Shown here one piece after another: positions 23,501-29,230 of a stretch of 64,000 bases of DNA. Both the position numbers and the translations under genes were made by a program. The stretch lies in NCBI GenBank assembly GCA_964019695.1, contig OZ026514.1, positions 8,308,751 through 8,372,750 on the forward strand, given 5' to 3'. The first letter of the stretch is position 1. Every line of letters starts with the position of its first letter. The notes under the pieces are model-generated. The model made no database searches. It was given only the letters and a program-made list of their open reading frames with translations, and was not told where the DNA came from. This stretch comes from Loripinus fragilis (Eukaryota > Mollusca > Bivalvia > Lucinida > Lucinidae).

Positions 23501-25657
23501 AGCATGAAATTTCAATGGCTCATAAAAACTAAAATACTGAAAAATGAAGATTTTCTAGAGCTTTTAAAACACAAGTGGTGTATTTATCATGCTTATAAAT
23601 GTTAAAATGTCAACAATTGTTGGCACTTTAGCATTTTTGAGCATGATAAATTTCATGCTCAGTTGAGCTGAGAAATCTTGAGGCTTGATTTGCTGTATTC
23701 AATCAGTAAAGGCGCTAAGCAGAACAAACTGCACATCTGAGCAGTCTGATCTTCTCCTTTATCATTCACTTCCTGGAAAGTATATTAGCTAAACCTGCTA
23801 AATGTAAATCTCAATATTCCAGCTAGTCTCTGTAGCTGAACAGGCTGGTTGGAGCCTTCACATGCAATCTGCCACAAACAGGATCAAAATCAAAAGAAAA
23901 TAAGGATATTCGTAGAGAGTGGAAAGTGATGGGAGGCAGCCAGTATTAGGCTGTGTGACATCGCTCAGCCCCAATTAAACAGAATTACTAATTGCCAACT
24001 TTTCAATTTATGGATTCTTCGGTTGAAAATAGTTGATTTTGAAAACTTTCTGCAGAGTTTACAATGAAACTAGGATTTTATTGGTTTATGAATTGGCTTG
24101 TTAGAACTCAGGTTTTATTTTTTTTAATTGCTATAACTTTCTTAGGCTCACACATCAAATCAGTGTGATCAAATATGATTATGTAGGTAAAATTTCTTTT
24201 AGAAATCATTTTTGAATTTGCAAAAAAAAACAAATACAATGTTTTTCTTTTGCACACAATTTTTCATTGAAAATCAATATATTTCCATATATCATCACAC
24301 AAACTGCCGCATTAAGCTTAAAAGGTGGATTCCAGATTTTCTCATTTCTATTTAGCTATAATTTTACTTTGGCTATGTGTATTTTGGGGGCCCAAGGTTT
24401 GCACAGATTTCTCACAGGGTTTTGGTTGTCTGGGACTCAATATTCTAAGTCAGGGAAAAACCATGAGGCTCTCCTGAGCCGACAATGCTGGTCGTCCATG
24501 TGATTAGTATTACATTCTAACACACCTCGCCTATAGAGCCAACGGTAACGAACTGTGATATATCGGACAATAATTCACTGCAAAAGTGTGTGATAGCTGA
24601 CGTCACTGGAAAATGACGTCATCCATGGCGTTAGACGGTGTTACGTCGTTTTTACGCTTGAAAGACGTTACAATTACATGTAAACGTATGCGACGTAGTC
24701 TGAGTATTGGCGGGAGTTCTTCAGTGCAATGGCGGAAAGTAAGAAGAAGCTGAAGACTTCGAATGTGTTTTCGTCGTTTATTGTGTGTTAGAATCGAAAT
24801 AGATCAGCTCCAGTGCGTGAATTGTTGAGTAATAATTCACTGTTTGTCGGTCAGTTGTAAGAAGATAAATCACTCGCGCTGCGCGCTCGTGATTTGATCT
24901 TCTTTACAACTGACCTCCAAACAGTGAATTATTACTCAACAATTCACTGCTGGAGCTGATCTATTTCTTAAGTAAAACCTTGAAAATACGTACTCCGATT
25001 TTTAAAAAAAATACTTTGGTTGTTCGAAATAAATATGGGACATGCTGGATTCTGAGAATAGAGCCTATTTATGAACTATTTTAATCACTGTCAATAAAAA
25101 CGTGTTTTTTGGTGTGTAAAAGAAAAGTCTCCGGGGAGACGTTTCTTTTACACACCAAAAACATATGTTTGATAAGATGCACTGATGATTATCATCTTTT
25201 GGGGGTTATATATTTTTATGTTTATCTCCCTATAATTCGAAAATTTCAATACTTTGAAATCCCTAGGACTTAATTTATGAGATTCGACTGTATTTTAAGC
25301 TGTCTGACGGACCATAGGTTGACTGGAATAGGGTCCTGGTCATATTCAAGTATTCTTTTTCTTTCGTAGGCTGCTATGGCTGGAATGAGTGCCGATGAGC
25401 TGAAGAAAAGACAAGAATATTTACGACAGCAAAGAGATAAGCTCGTAGAAATGAAACGTAAAGAGCGTGAGAAGCAACTGTTAACAGCTGAGAAGAGCAA
25501 TCCACAGAGGCCGATGTCAGCGCGGGTCGCTAGACAGGCCATGCAGGGAGAGACAGGTGGGGATGATAAGAAAGTTTCTCCAGAGGAACAGAAGAAGCTG
25601 GACATGAGAAGGGCTATTGCTAATAAATTGAAGGCAGAACTTATCGCCCCAAAATAA
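5342..25657 (+). CDS. CFAP36: CFAP36 (CCDC104/BARTL1), 3' part of gene: six exons
   Basis: The join 5342-5562, 6375-6528, 16035-16169, 18638-18772, 22915-23085, 25370-25657 stays in one frame through every junction and ends in TAA, giving 367 residues. The first exon matches the end of the BART-like domain of cilia- and flagella-associated protein 36 (DFTIF..MMVQKNIE.Q, LPDSL). The last exon matches its conserved C-terminal helix (LKKRQEYLRQQRDKLVEMK). In the known family the BART-like domain binds GTP-loaded ARL3 and the protein is associated with cilia. The roughly 100 residues that precede DFTIF in vertebrate proteins are missing, and their exons should lie left of the window. With them the protein would be clearly longer than the human one (342 residues), because of the middle exons. 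All introns carry GT-AG ends. Confidence 0.9.
5595..5935 (+). repeat. tandem duplication (~169 bp unit), each unit a hairpin
   Basis: Two direct copies begin near CAAGTACTTTGGTAAACA (about 5600) and CATGTACTTTGGTAAACA (about 5769). Each contains the palindrome AGACTGCTTCTTCAGAAGCAGTCT. The pair starts within about 40 bp of the preceding CFAP36 donor. A related palindrome lies at 49575-49640. Confidence 0.85.
5949..6135 (+). mobile_element. fold-back MITE, family 1
   Basis: Its ends are CACATTTAGATAAAC and TTAACTAAAGTCCTG, with the long central inverted repeat GTGCTCAAAAGAACC / GGTTCTTTTGAGTACCC around a CTCATTGAGA loop. The 8 bases outside each end (GGTTTTCA / GGTTTTCC) agree at 7 of 8 positions, suggesting an 8-bp target duplication as made by hAT elements. 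Confidence 0.8.
6375..6528 (+). CDS. CFAP36: CFAP36 exon: charged coiled-coil segment
   Basis: The acceptor is TAACATTTCAG and the donor is GTAGGT at 6529. It codes QSQREYEEEQKRKSRTEQKD and then a Glu/Lys/Gln-rich helix to EKLNV. This corresponds to the EEYDQEEERKRKKQ-type stretch that follows the BART-like domain in vertebrate CFAP36. The end was set at 6528 rather than at a second possible donor at 6533, because later exons also end on a Val codon in phase 0 and start with GCA. Confidence 0.88.
6600..7880 (-). pseudogene. non-LTR (LINE) reverse transcriptase fossil
   Basis: Minus-strand translation in broken frames gives, from about 7870 to 6610, RT landmarks in the correct order: KGKGDALKQGNYR and MKLLEHVLDSFIRKMVDID (around 7800-7600), QLGFVPG (around 7250), FAFVDLEAAFDHV (around 7180), HPQY.GEFGTG (around 7050), SPLLFILV.ALWHQFRTG (around 6960), then MTDSLEECIARLKAWKEGM and a Cys-rich tail (CAVCQSGVGVNSIQCSKC) near 6650. 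Stops and frame changes break it in several places. The catalytic YADD site is damaged: TATGCC is followed by an altered sequence near 6890. An unaligned stretch lies at about 7330-7560. It is an inactive remnant inside CFAP36 intron 2, antisense to the gene. Confidence 0.8.
8094..8278 (+). mobile_element. tRNA-derived SINE, family A
   Basis: It has an A box (GACTCAGTGGTAGAGTGC), a B-box-like GGTTCAAGTC, and a 3' end TTGTTGACTGGGAAGTAAAG followed by an AATCAAATC repeat tail. AAGAATCCA flanks both sides (8085-8093, 8279-8287), a 9-bp target duplication which coincides with the left end of the adjoining MITE. The SINE therefore inserted into that MITE's end. Confidence 0.85.
8279..8433 (+). mobile_element. 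palindromic MITE, family 5
   Basis: The ends AAGAATCCATC / GATGGATTTTT and the inner arms GTGTGAGGGTGGGATAGAAA / TTTCTATCCCACCCTCACA form a near-complete fold-back. The second copy is at 29081-29230. Confidence 0.82.
8434..9465. other. CFAP36 intron 2, no feature recognised
   Basis: Open frames here (for example 8565-8831) show no known motif, and no flanking splice sites make a convincing exon. The sequence is AT-rich and unique at the level I can see. Confidence 0.4.
9470..9615 (+). mobile_element. fold-back MITE, family 1
   Basis: The core AAAAGAACCGTCTCATTGAG and its complement (about 9510-9540), with outer arms TTCTTACCCATCAGTTTTAA and GAAAATAAGAAAATTA, match the family. The outer ends are decayed. 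Confidence 0.75.
9754..10605 (+). mobile_element. GCTCACCTG-ended dispersed element (bivalve type)
   Basis: The left end TTAGCTCACCTGTCAC forms a hairpin with GTGACAAGGTGAGC (9756-9785). The right end contains CAGGTGAGC (10575-10583), the inverse of the left terminus. The interior repeats phrases such as CTACCAAGTTTGTTCAAATT (about 10056 and 10176). A right-end fragment of the same kind lies near 42820-43036. No open frame of transposase size is present, so this is a non-autonomous copy. Class not assigned. Confidence 0.7.
10669..14468. mobile_element. giant 3.8-kb fold-back element made of ~185-bp sub-repeats
   Basis: The left terminus (AGAGAGCCAGCAATACTTTT, 10680-10699, then AAGGTTTGAAGGTGTGTTCT) recurs inverted at the right terminus (AAAAGTATTGCTGGCTCTC, to about 14460). 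Collinear inverted matches continue inward for about 1.7 kb per arm, for example TACCCTGGGGGTAGGCAATT (10821) against the inverse at about 14310, GGTTACCATGGCAACCC (11009) against about 14120, and CCTGAGATGCAAGTTACCTA (11149) against about 13990. The centre is near 12420-12480. Each arm is itself a chain of about 185-bp units carrying CATGAATATTCATGAA and a phrase like CTCATATCTCACTTGAT.AATGCCCTAGAG. A SINE interrupts the right arm at 13375-13695. It lies wholly within CFAP36 intron 2. Confidence 0.85.
13375..13695 (+). mobile_element. tRNA-derived SINE, family B, full length with 13-bp target duplication
   Basis: The tRNA-like head has an A box (GCGTAGCGCAGTCGGTAACG) and a B box (GAGTTCGATCC). 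A conserved body follows (GAGATTGATCATGAAATAAT..., CCTCCCTTCCGCTGAATCAT) with tail GTTGACTTGGGACGTAAAGC plus A/C-rich repeats. CAATGTAGGTCTA occurs on both sides (13362-13374, 13696-13708). The same site without SINE exists in the left arm of the fold-back (around 11428-11445), proving a younger insertion. Confidence 0.92.
14469..15700. other. CFAP36 intron 2; half of a dispersed repeat, otherwise nothing recognised
   Basis: GGGATCACGCATG...GAGGAAGCTGTTTGAGC at 14469-14545 is one arm of the fold-back repeat found complete at 20965-21113. The rest shows no coding features. The small open frames at 14828-15040 and 15016-15240 overlap on opposite strands and have no motif. Confidence 0.5.
15701..15773 (+). 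mobile_element. fold-back MITE core, family 1 variant
   Basis: A short hairpin, ACCTATGTTTTGGGTGAGTA...TACGCACCCAAAACATATGT around GAAACGTCTTAATGAGACGT. A similar diverged variant is at 25095-25170. Confidence 0.7.
16035..16169 (+). CDS. CFAP36: CFAP36 exon: 45-residue Pro/Lys-rich repeat, copy 1
   Basis: The acceptor is TTTTATAG and the donor is GTAAGT at 16170. It is exactly 135 bp in phase 0-0. It encodes AMANLVIQDS..., then P-x-L-x-PKVIP and Q/K/P-rich sequence, ending KDNKV. It is homologous along its whole length to the next exon, so the pair arose by exon duplication. The sequence is low in hydrophobics and probably disordered. No counterpart is obvious in vertebrate CFAP36. Confidence 0.82.
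16170..17235. other. CFAP36 intron 3, no feature recognised
   Basis: AT-rich sequence with no repeat copy or coding signal that I could identify. Confidence 0.4.
17236..17426 (+). mobile_element. Tc1/mariner-type MITE, family 2
   Basis: The terminal inverted repeats TACAGTAAAACCTGTCTTA and AAGACAGGGTTTACTGTA begin and end in TA, as for TA-target elements. The inner hairpin is GCTTAATGCAGGTCAAAAGT / ACTTTCGACCTTCATTAAGC. Other copies are at 25698, 31688 and 42084. Confidence 0.85.
17984..18110 (+). mobile_element. fold-back MITE, family 1, one core arm lost
   Basis: CATCAGTTTAAACATGTGTT and GGGTGCTCAAAAGAATCGTC are present, but the matching inner arm is deleted: CGTTGAGAAC runs straight into the outer arm AGTCAAGAAGTTAGAAAATT. 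Confidence 0.65.
18338..18525 (+). mobile_element. fold-back MITE, family 1
   Basis: The left end CAGGCTCCAGATAAGAGTG is followed by the core CAAAAGAATCGTCTCAATGA and its complement, and a right arm GTAAGAAAATAGCTACAATA. It sits about 110 bp upstream of CFAP36 exon 18638-18772. Confidence 0.8.
18638..18772 (+). CDS. CFAP36: CFAP36 exon: 45-residue Pro/Lys-rich repeat, copy 2
   Basis: The acceptor is TATTTCTAG and the donor is GTAAGT at 18773. It is exactly 135 bp, phase 0-0, like the preceding exon. It encodes AVSNLVTHDSIMSIKDMPP, then L-x-PKAIPPQKTK, ending KENDV. Shared positions with copy 1 are A-x-x-NLV-x-x-DS-x-x-S-x-K-x-x-P-x-L-x-PK-x-IP, a Lys-Pro-rich half, and K-x-N-x-V at the end. 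Including one or both copies keeps the frame, so exon skipping would be tolerated. Confidence 0.82.
18783..19013 (+). mobile_element. TIR MITE, family 3
   Basis: It carries TATGCTCAGTTCAACTGAGC and its inverted partner TTGTGCTCAGCTGAGCATGA, plus an internal GCCAACAATTGTTGG-type palindrome (here CCAACAATTGTTGG). Other copies are at 23461, 28555 and 32291. It begins 10 bp past the CFAP36 donor. Confidence 0.82.
19105..19420 (+). mobile_element. fold-back MITE, family 1, with a nested insertion
   Basis: The left part runs from GTAAAATTGTTAATATG to GAGTACCCACA (19196). The right part resumes CCACAACATATGTTTTGG (19360). The interruption is a separate small element, listed next. Confidence 0.8.
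19197..19359 (+). mobile_element. small hAT-like MITE nested in a family 1 MITE
   Basis: The ends CAGGGCTCGAAAATAG and (inverted) CAGGCCTCGAAATT are terminal inverted repeats of hAT type. The host sequence CCACA is repeated at both junctions. Length 163 bp. Confidence 0.72.
19572..19770 (+). mobile_element. tRNA-derived SINE, family A, poly(A)-tailed
   Basis: It has an A box (TGGCTCAGTGGTAGAGTTC), a B-box-like GGGTTTGAGCC, the core TGAGCAAGACACTTTATCC, and a 3' end GTTGACTGGGACGTAAAGAA followed by a pure A run. Imperfect flanking repeats (ATGCCATGC / ATGACATGC) suggest the target duplication. Confidence 0.87.
20041..20240 (-). mobile_element. tRNA-derived SINE, family B, 5'-truncated
   Basis: Minus orientation: the tail (complement of GTCAACAGCTATGGTCATG) and body (GAACTGACCATCTCAACATG inverse, AAGAAGGGTTG) are present. 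The tRNA head is missing beyond the ATGAAATAAT segment. Confidence 0.82.
20400..20600 (+). repeat. dispersed palindromic repeat (GGGTCCAAACTG type)
   Basis: GGATCCAGATCAGGCCC and GGGCCTGATCTGGGTCC are inverted around 20498-20545, followed by CAAACTGTTTGCGAAGGTTA and GAGCAGACAACA. A second copy is at about 49795-49990. Just left, CCCCCGAACTTTGAAAAGGG (20269-20288) resembles the hairpin start of the 1515 element. Confidence 0.6.
20965..21113 (+). repeat. fold-back repeat (GATCACACATG type)
   Basis: GATCACACATGTTTGTTCCA...GATGTTTGAAC pairs with GTTCAAACAGCTTCC...AAACATGTGTGATC around a GGCCTAACGGCC loop. A single diverged arm lies at 14469-14545. Confidence 0.75.
21114..22914. other. CFAP36 intron 4, no gene recognised
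   Basis: AT-rich with short imperfect repeats. A 92-codon open frame at 21871-22149 has no motif and no splice context. Confidence 0.4.
22915..23085 (+). CDS. CFAP36: CFAP36 exon: linker before the C-terminal helix
   Basis: The acceptor is ATGATTCTTCAG and the donor is GTAAGT at 23086. It codes 57 codons, phase 0-0, starting SVVITPDPSLTSVGAG and including ISSSQAAANWLKSAQ and a Gly/Ala/Ser-rich end (SSAVQKAA). It is probably flexible. No known domain was seen. It is supported by intact frame, splice sites and continuity with the last exon. Confidence 0.82.
23101..23392 (+). mobile_element. GGATCC/poly-G-ended repeat
   Basis: It begins with GCGCAGATTCAG-type sequence, contains a palindrome around GCCATTTAAATGGTG and GGCCAGCAAAATGCC / GGTGTTTAGCTGGCGGG, and ends CCCCCCTCTGGATCCGCCCA after a run of G. 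Related copies are at 50226-50520 and 51408-52045. It starts about 15 bp after the CFAP36 donor. Confidence 0.7.
23461..23686 (+). mobile_element. TIR MITE, family 3
   Basis: CCCAAGGTTATAAATCTTT and CATGCTCAACTCAACTGAGC are matched by TCATGCTCAGTTGAGCTGAG and AAATCTTGAGG. The internal palindrome is CCAACAATTGTTGG. Confidence 0.82.
23687..24595. other. CFAP36 intron 5, nothing recognised
   Basis: AT-rich. A 78-codon open frame (24267-24503) has no recognisable motif. Confidence 0.4.
24598..24621 (+). promoter_or_regulatory. two CRE-like palindromes (TGACGTCA)
   Basis: Perfect TGACGTCA occurs at 24598-24605 and 24614-24621, 16 bp apart, in a locally CpG-richer stretch of an intron. TGACGTCA is the CREB/ATF consensus. 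The sequence alone does not show that it works here. Confidence 0.35.
24796..24967. repeat. long fold-back (~80-bp arms)
   Basis: GAAATAGATCAGCTCCAGTG and GTGAATTGTTGAGTAATAAT on the left are repeated inverted on the right (ATTATTACTCAACAATTCAC, GGAGCTGATCTATTTC). The GTGAATTGTTGAG and GTCAGTTGTAAGAAGAT segments all pair. The loop is the GC-rich CGCGCTGCGCGC. Probably a MITE core. Confidence 0.85.
25095..25170 (+). mobile_element. fold-back MITE core, family 1 variant
   Basis: GTTTTTTGGTGTGTAAAAGA and TCTTTTACACACCAAAAAC pair around GTCTCCGGGGAGAC. Confidence 0.7.
25370..25657 (+). CDS. CFAP36: CFAP36 terminal exon: conserved C-terminal helix and stop
   Basis: The acceptor is TTTCTTTCGTAG; the exon ends at TAA 25655-25657. 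It starts AAMAGMSADELKKRQEYLRQ, then QRDKLVEMKRKEREKQL, and ends MRRAIANKLKAELIAPK. The ELKKRQEYLRQQRDKL block and the RRAIANKLKAELI end are the family's C-terminal signature (human LRQREHYLKQKRDKL and RRLLAEKLKEEVI). The helix is very basic/acidic and likely a coiled coil. Candidate polyadenylation signals AATAAA lie at 26331-26336 and 26368-26373; which is used is unknown. Confidence 0.93.
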   Translation, partial: AAMAGMSADELKKRQEYLRQQRDKLVEMKRKEREKQLLTAEKSNPQRPMSARVARQAMQGETGGDDKKVSPEEQKKLDMRRAIANKLKAELIAPK

Positions 25658-25697
25658 GTGGACTGAACCCAGCAAAAGGTACAAGTTAGCATGTGTG

Positions 25698-25908
25698 TAC
25701 AGTAAAACCTGTCTTAGGCGGCCACTCAAAAATAGACAAAACACATGCCTTAAAAGACAAATAGTAGCTTAATGAAGATCAAAAGTATTGCGGAATGCTC
25801 TCTTTGAGCATTCTGCAATACTTTTGACCTTCATTAAGCGATTATTGTTCTTGAAAGCCAATTTTTGGTCTTCTTTTTGACTGGCTGCTTAAGACAGGTT
25901 TTACTGTA
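25698..25908 (+). mobile_element. Tc1/mariner-type MITE, family 2, just downstream of the CFAP36 stop
   Basis: TACAGTAAAACCTGTCTTA and TAAGACAGGTTTTACTGTA end in TA. The inner stem pairs GCTTAATGAAGATCAAAAGT with ACTTTTGACCTTCATTAAGC, and TATTGCGGAATGCTC with GAGCATTCTGCAATA (about 25767-25839). It starts 41 bp after the stop codon, so it probably lies in the 3' UTR. Confidence 0.87.
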
Positions 25909-26878
25909 CAGCAAAGATTCAAATTAGTCTGCTCATCCCCACAGTCTGATCAGTACCTTATTTTTCTGCCTGAAGAAATGATGGACCCTTTGCTTCCCAT
26001 AGAGCACCCACCGAAGACTGATCAGACTGCGCAGATTTTCAGGCTGATCTGAGTCTACAATGAGCGCATAAGCCAACTTGTACTTTATGCTGGATACGGG
26101 CTAAAATATAGATTATTTTACAATGCCAGTTCAGTCTGAAGTCTCAAGGCAAAACTTGACATAAGAGACACCTTTGATAATCACTGGGAAATTCCGACAC
26201 AATTCGAGAATCGAATCAAGCCTCGGGTGTATGTAAGGCGCATTACGCGTAGTACTATGTATGAAAAGCTCCATTTTGTTAGCCGGAACTGGCTTTAGGA
26301 AAATTACTTCAGTGGGTTCAGCCCTATTAAAATAAATTTTTCAACTTATCCGAAGTTTAATCAGCAGAATAAATGAAGTTTATGTATTTTCCATTAAAAC
26401 ATCGCTATAGGTTTATCTTATTGAAAAAACATAAACTTTGTTTAAATCTTTTGTTTTGCTGCAATCACACTTGTAATTGCTTTAGCATGGTTTCTGTGAT
26501 GTCAACGTCAGGTTATGTAAGGCCAATGTCACATTATCAAAGTAGATTCTCAATGTACATCCGAGGTCTGATTCCAAGAAATTAGTCGAGGCAGTTCTGA
26601 TTGCTTTGATAATAAAACCGAAGACAGACTGTATCACGGCTAACCCAGTACATCAGCCTCGTCTCTAGAAACCCTCTTGAGATCATGGAGCAGGAGAGGC
26701 TATTTCTATACAAACATCGCATCTGATGGGACCAACTTATTTAGATTATTATTTAGATTATTGAATCAAGTTGCTATCTGGAGTTTGGGCCCTTTTAGGC
26801 TCAATTGAGCAAGGAATGCAATGTCCATAAATAACTCGTGGCAGTGTGTTCTGGAGTTGCCATTTGTGTATGTGCAAA
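25909..26878. other. convergent spacer / CFAP36 3' flank
   Basis: It holds the candidate AATAAA signals (26331, 26368), short ACTGATCAGACTG-type repeats near 25940-26040, and a 70-codon open frame (26373-26585) without motif. Confidence 0.4.
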
Positions 26879-27551
26879 GCACCTCTTGGCATTTAATTTA
26901 TTCTAGTTAACAAATATCATGCACAATTAACCAGTGTCTGAAATGATACTCATACATGTGGTTTGGTAGGCCTGGCTAGAATGGTCCTGGTAAGCAATAA
27001 TGTTGAAATAAATTGTGAATACTTTTTTTTGTTTTAAACGATATTTTATTCACAGTAAATTTAATACATTCTGATACATACATACATACATACATACATA
27101 CATACATACATACATACATACATACATACATACATACATACATACATACATACGTACGTACATACATACATACATACATACATACATACATACATACATG
27201 CACCTCTTGGCATTTAATTTATTCTAGTTAACAAATATCATGCACAATTAACCAGTGTCTGAAATGATACTCATACATGTGGTTTGGTAGGCCTGGCTAG
27301 AATGGTCCTGGTAAGCAATAATGTTGAAATAAATTGTGAATACTTTTTTTTGTTTTAAACGATATTTTATTCACAGTAAATTTAATACATTCTGATACAT
27401 ACATACATACATACATACATACATACATACATACATACATACATACATGCATGCATGCATGCATGCATGCATGCATGCATGCATGCATACATACATACAT
27501 ACATACATACATACATACATACATACATACATACATACATACATACATACA
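26879..27551. repeat. 321-bp tandem duplication carrying TACA microsatellites
   Basis: The block starting GCACCTCTTGGCATTTAATT occurs at 26879 and 27200 nearly unchanged, each followed by a (TACA)n run: 27075-27198 and 27396-27550. The first run contains a small ACGTACGT variant (27152-27160). The second contains a (TGCA)n stretch at about 27448-27488. The Met/Cys/Tyr/Val-repeat open frames here are microsatellite artefacts. Confidence 0.93.
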
Positions 27552-27614
27552 ATATTTCTAAGATTTGACTGTAAGCATTGAGCTTTTTAGTTGTCATCTT
27601 TTTATCCTTTTTTT

Positions 27615-27690
27615 TATCCCTTGGTCTAAACATATATTTTTGGGTTATTTGAAATGGTTCTTTTGAGTATCCACAATATATGTTTTTATC
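27615..27690 (+). mobile_element. fold-back MITE, family 1, heavily decayed
   Basis: CTAAACATATATTTTTGGGT and GGTTCTTTTGAGTATCCACA remain, and part of the left core arm is lost. Confidence 0.55.
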
Positions 27691-27903
27691 AGTTACCCCT
27701 CATATTATTGCATTGTTACATGTTGGTCTGATAAATGTTTTTTATCTCACGGTATGTGCCTTTATCAGGTCATCATGATATTGCACTTTTTGAATGACAT
27801 TGTCGATGACATTGAATCAACATGAGAATTGATAATTACATCATAATCACTAGTTTGAAAAGTGAATCAGGGTGTAAACTGATAAATGGAATACCAGGTT
27901 TGC

Positions 27904-28024
27904 GTCTTTTGATATCAAGTTTACCAGGCTCAGCTTTGAGAACCCATGTTGAATCGGTCGGCAAGCCTGGCGATGTCAACAAGCAATCTCAAAGCCTTGC
28001 CTGGTAAACTTGATATCAAAAGAC
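27904..28024. repeat. perfect 26-bp inverted repeat (hairpin)
   Basis: GTCTTTTGATATCAAGTTTA plus CCAGGC (27904-27929) is exactly inverted at 27999-28024. Inside it, CTTTGAGA and TCTCAAAG also pair. Confidence 0.9.
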
Positions 28025-28554
28025 ATTCACCTAGTATTCTCAGGGATGAGAACAGTCAGCCATTCTCAATCAGGAAAATATGTTGGTTGACTCAAAAATG
28101 GAGGAAAGCAATTTTTAAATCACTTATTAAAGGTTTAAAGTCACAAAATATCAATAGAAACCAGTCAGTTTATGCTTAATTTATATCTAAAATTGAGTTT
28201 AACTTCATTCAAAAATAAATTTCAGCAAAAACAACTGGAATTATATAAATCATATGCCAGTGCTCAATCAGGAAATCCTGATTAATCCTGAACTTTCTCA
28301 TGCCTGTATTCTATATCATTCAAAAATAAGAAAATAAAATTTATAATCACACCCTCTAGTCTGGAGGCTCAGAAAACCATTGCAGTGTGACTCAGATTTT
28401 TTTCACATTTCCTTTTAACTTAGCAAGTTTATGTATGGTAAAATTGTGCCTTTATAACACAATTCATTTATAACACAGCCTAATCCAGTGAATCCTAAAC
28501 TTAGCATTATAAAGGAACTGCACTGTAATGTTAAGCCATGTAGCGAGTAAACGT
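28025..28554. other. convergent spacer, nothing recognised
   Basis: AT-rich. The overlapping small open frame 27946-28179 spans the hairpin and is not supported. Confidence 0.4.
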
Positions 28555-28788
28555 GGCCCCAAGGTTATAAAACTTTTTTCATGCTCAACTAGGCACGAAA
28601 TTTCATCTGCTCAGAAAAACTAAACTGCTGACAAATGAAGAAGTTTTTTCTTTAAGTCTCTCAGATGTTGTATTTATCATGCAAATGAAAAAATGCCAAC
28701 AATTGTTGGCGTTTTAACATTTATGAGCATGATAAATTTTGTGCTCAGCTGAGTTGAGCATAGAAAAAGTTTTATAACCTCAGGCCTG
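28555..28788 (+). mobile_element. TIR MITE, family 3
   Basis: GCCCCAAGGTTATAAAACTT and AAGTTTTATAACCTCAGGC are terminal, with the palindrome GCCAACAATTGTTGGC inside. Confidence 0.85.
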
Positions 28789-29080
28789 TTTTTGTTGTAT
28801 GCAAACATGAGAGACACAGACCAGCATGTTCAGCCATGCCTTCTGATCAGCTTCATTGTTTTCTTTAGGTAGTCTTATAGCTTAACTTTCTCCTTCCTAA
28901 TTTTCAAAACTCTAGCTAGCTAGTCTCTGTAGCTGAGCTCATTGATAAACAGCTTACCTGTTAGAAACCCTGAAGACAGGTTTCCTGCCAGGGGTCTATA
29001 TGATGATAATATATTCTAAGCCCTTGATATGGGCTTTCATTACCAGAAATGCAATATATGAAACCACATGCATGGATTAT

Positions 29081-29230
29081 AAGAATCTATCAGGAGTGTG
29101 AGGGTAGGATAGAAATATCTGTCCAGAGGATCGCTGTTTGGCATCATGAGGCTTGCCGAGTGATGACAAACAGTGATCCTGAGGGACGGACTTTTCTATC
29201 CTACCCTCACACGAATAATGGATTCTTTTT
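29081..29230 (+). mobile_element. palindromic MITE, family 5
   Basis: AAGAATCTATC...GTGTGAGGGTAGGATAGAAA pairs with TTTCTATCCTACCCTCACAC...GATTCTTTTT. The shared inner segment is CATGAGGCTTGCCGAGTGAT. Confidence 0.85.

Noticed and set aside
27297..27633. Open frames of repeated Met-Tyr-Val-Cys residues.
   Set aside because: Direct translation of the (TACA)n/(TGCA)n microsatellite.
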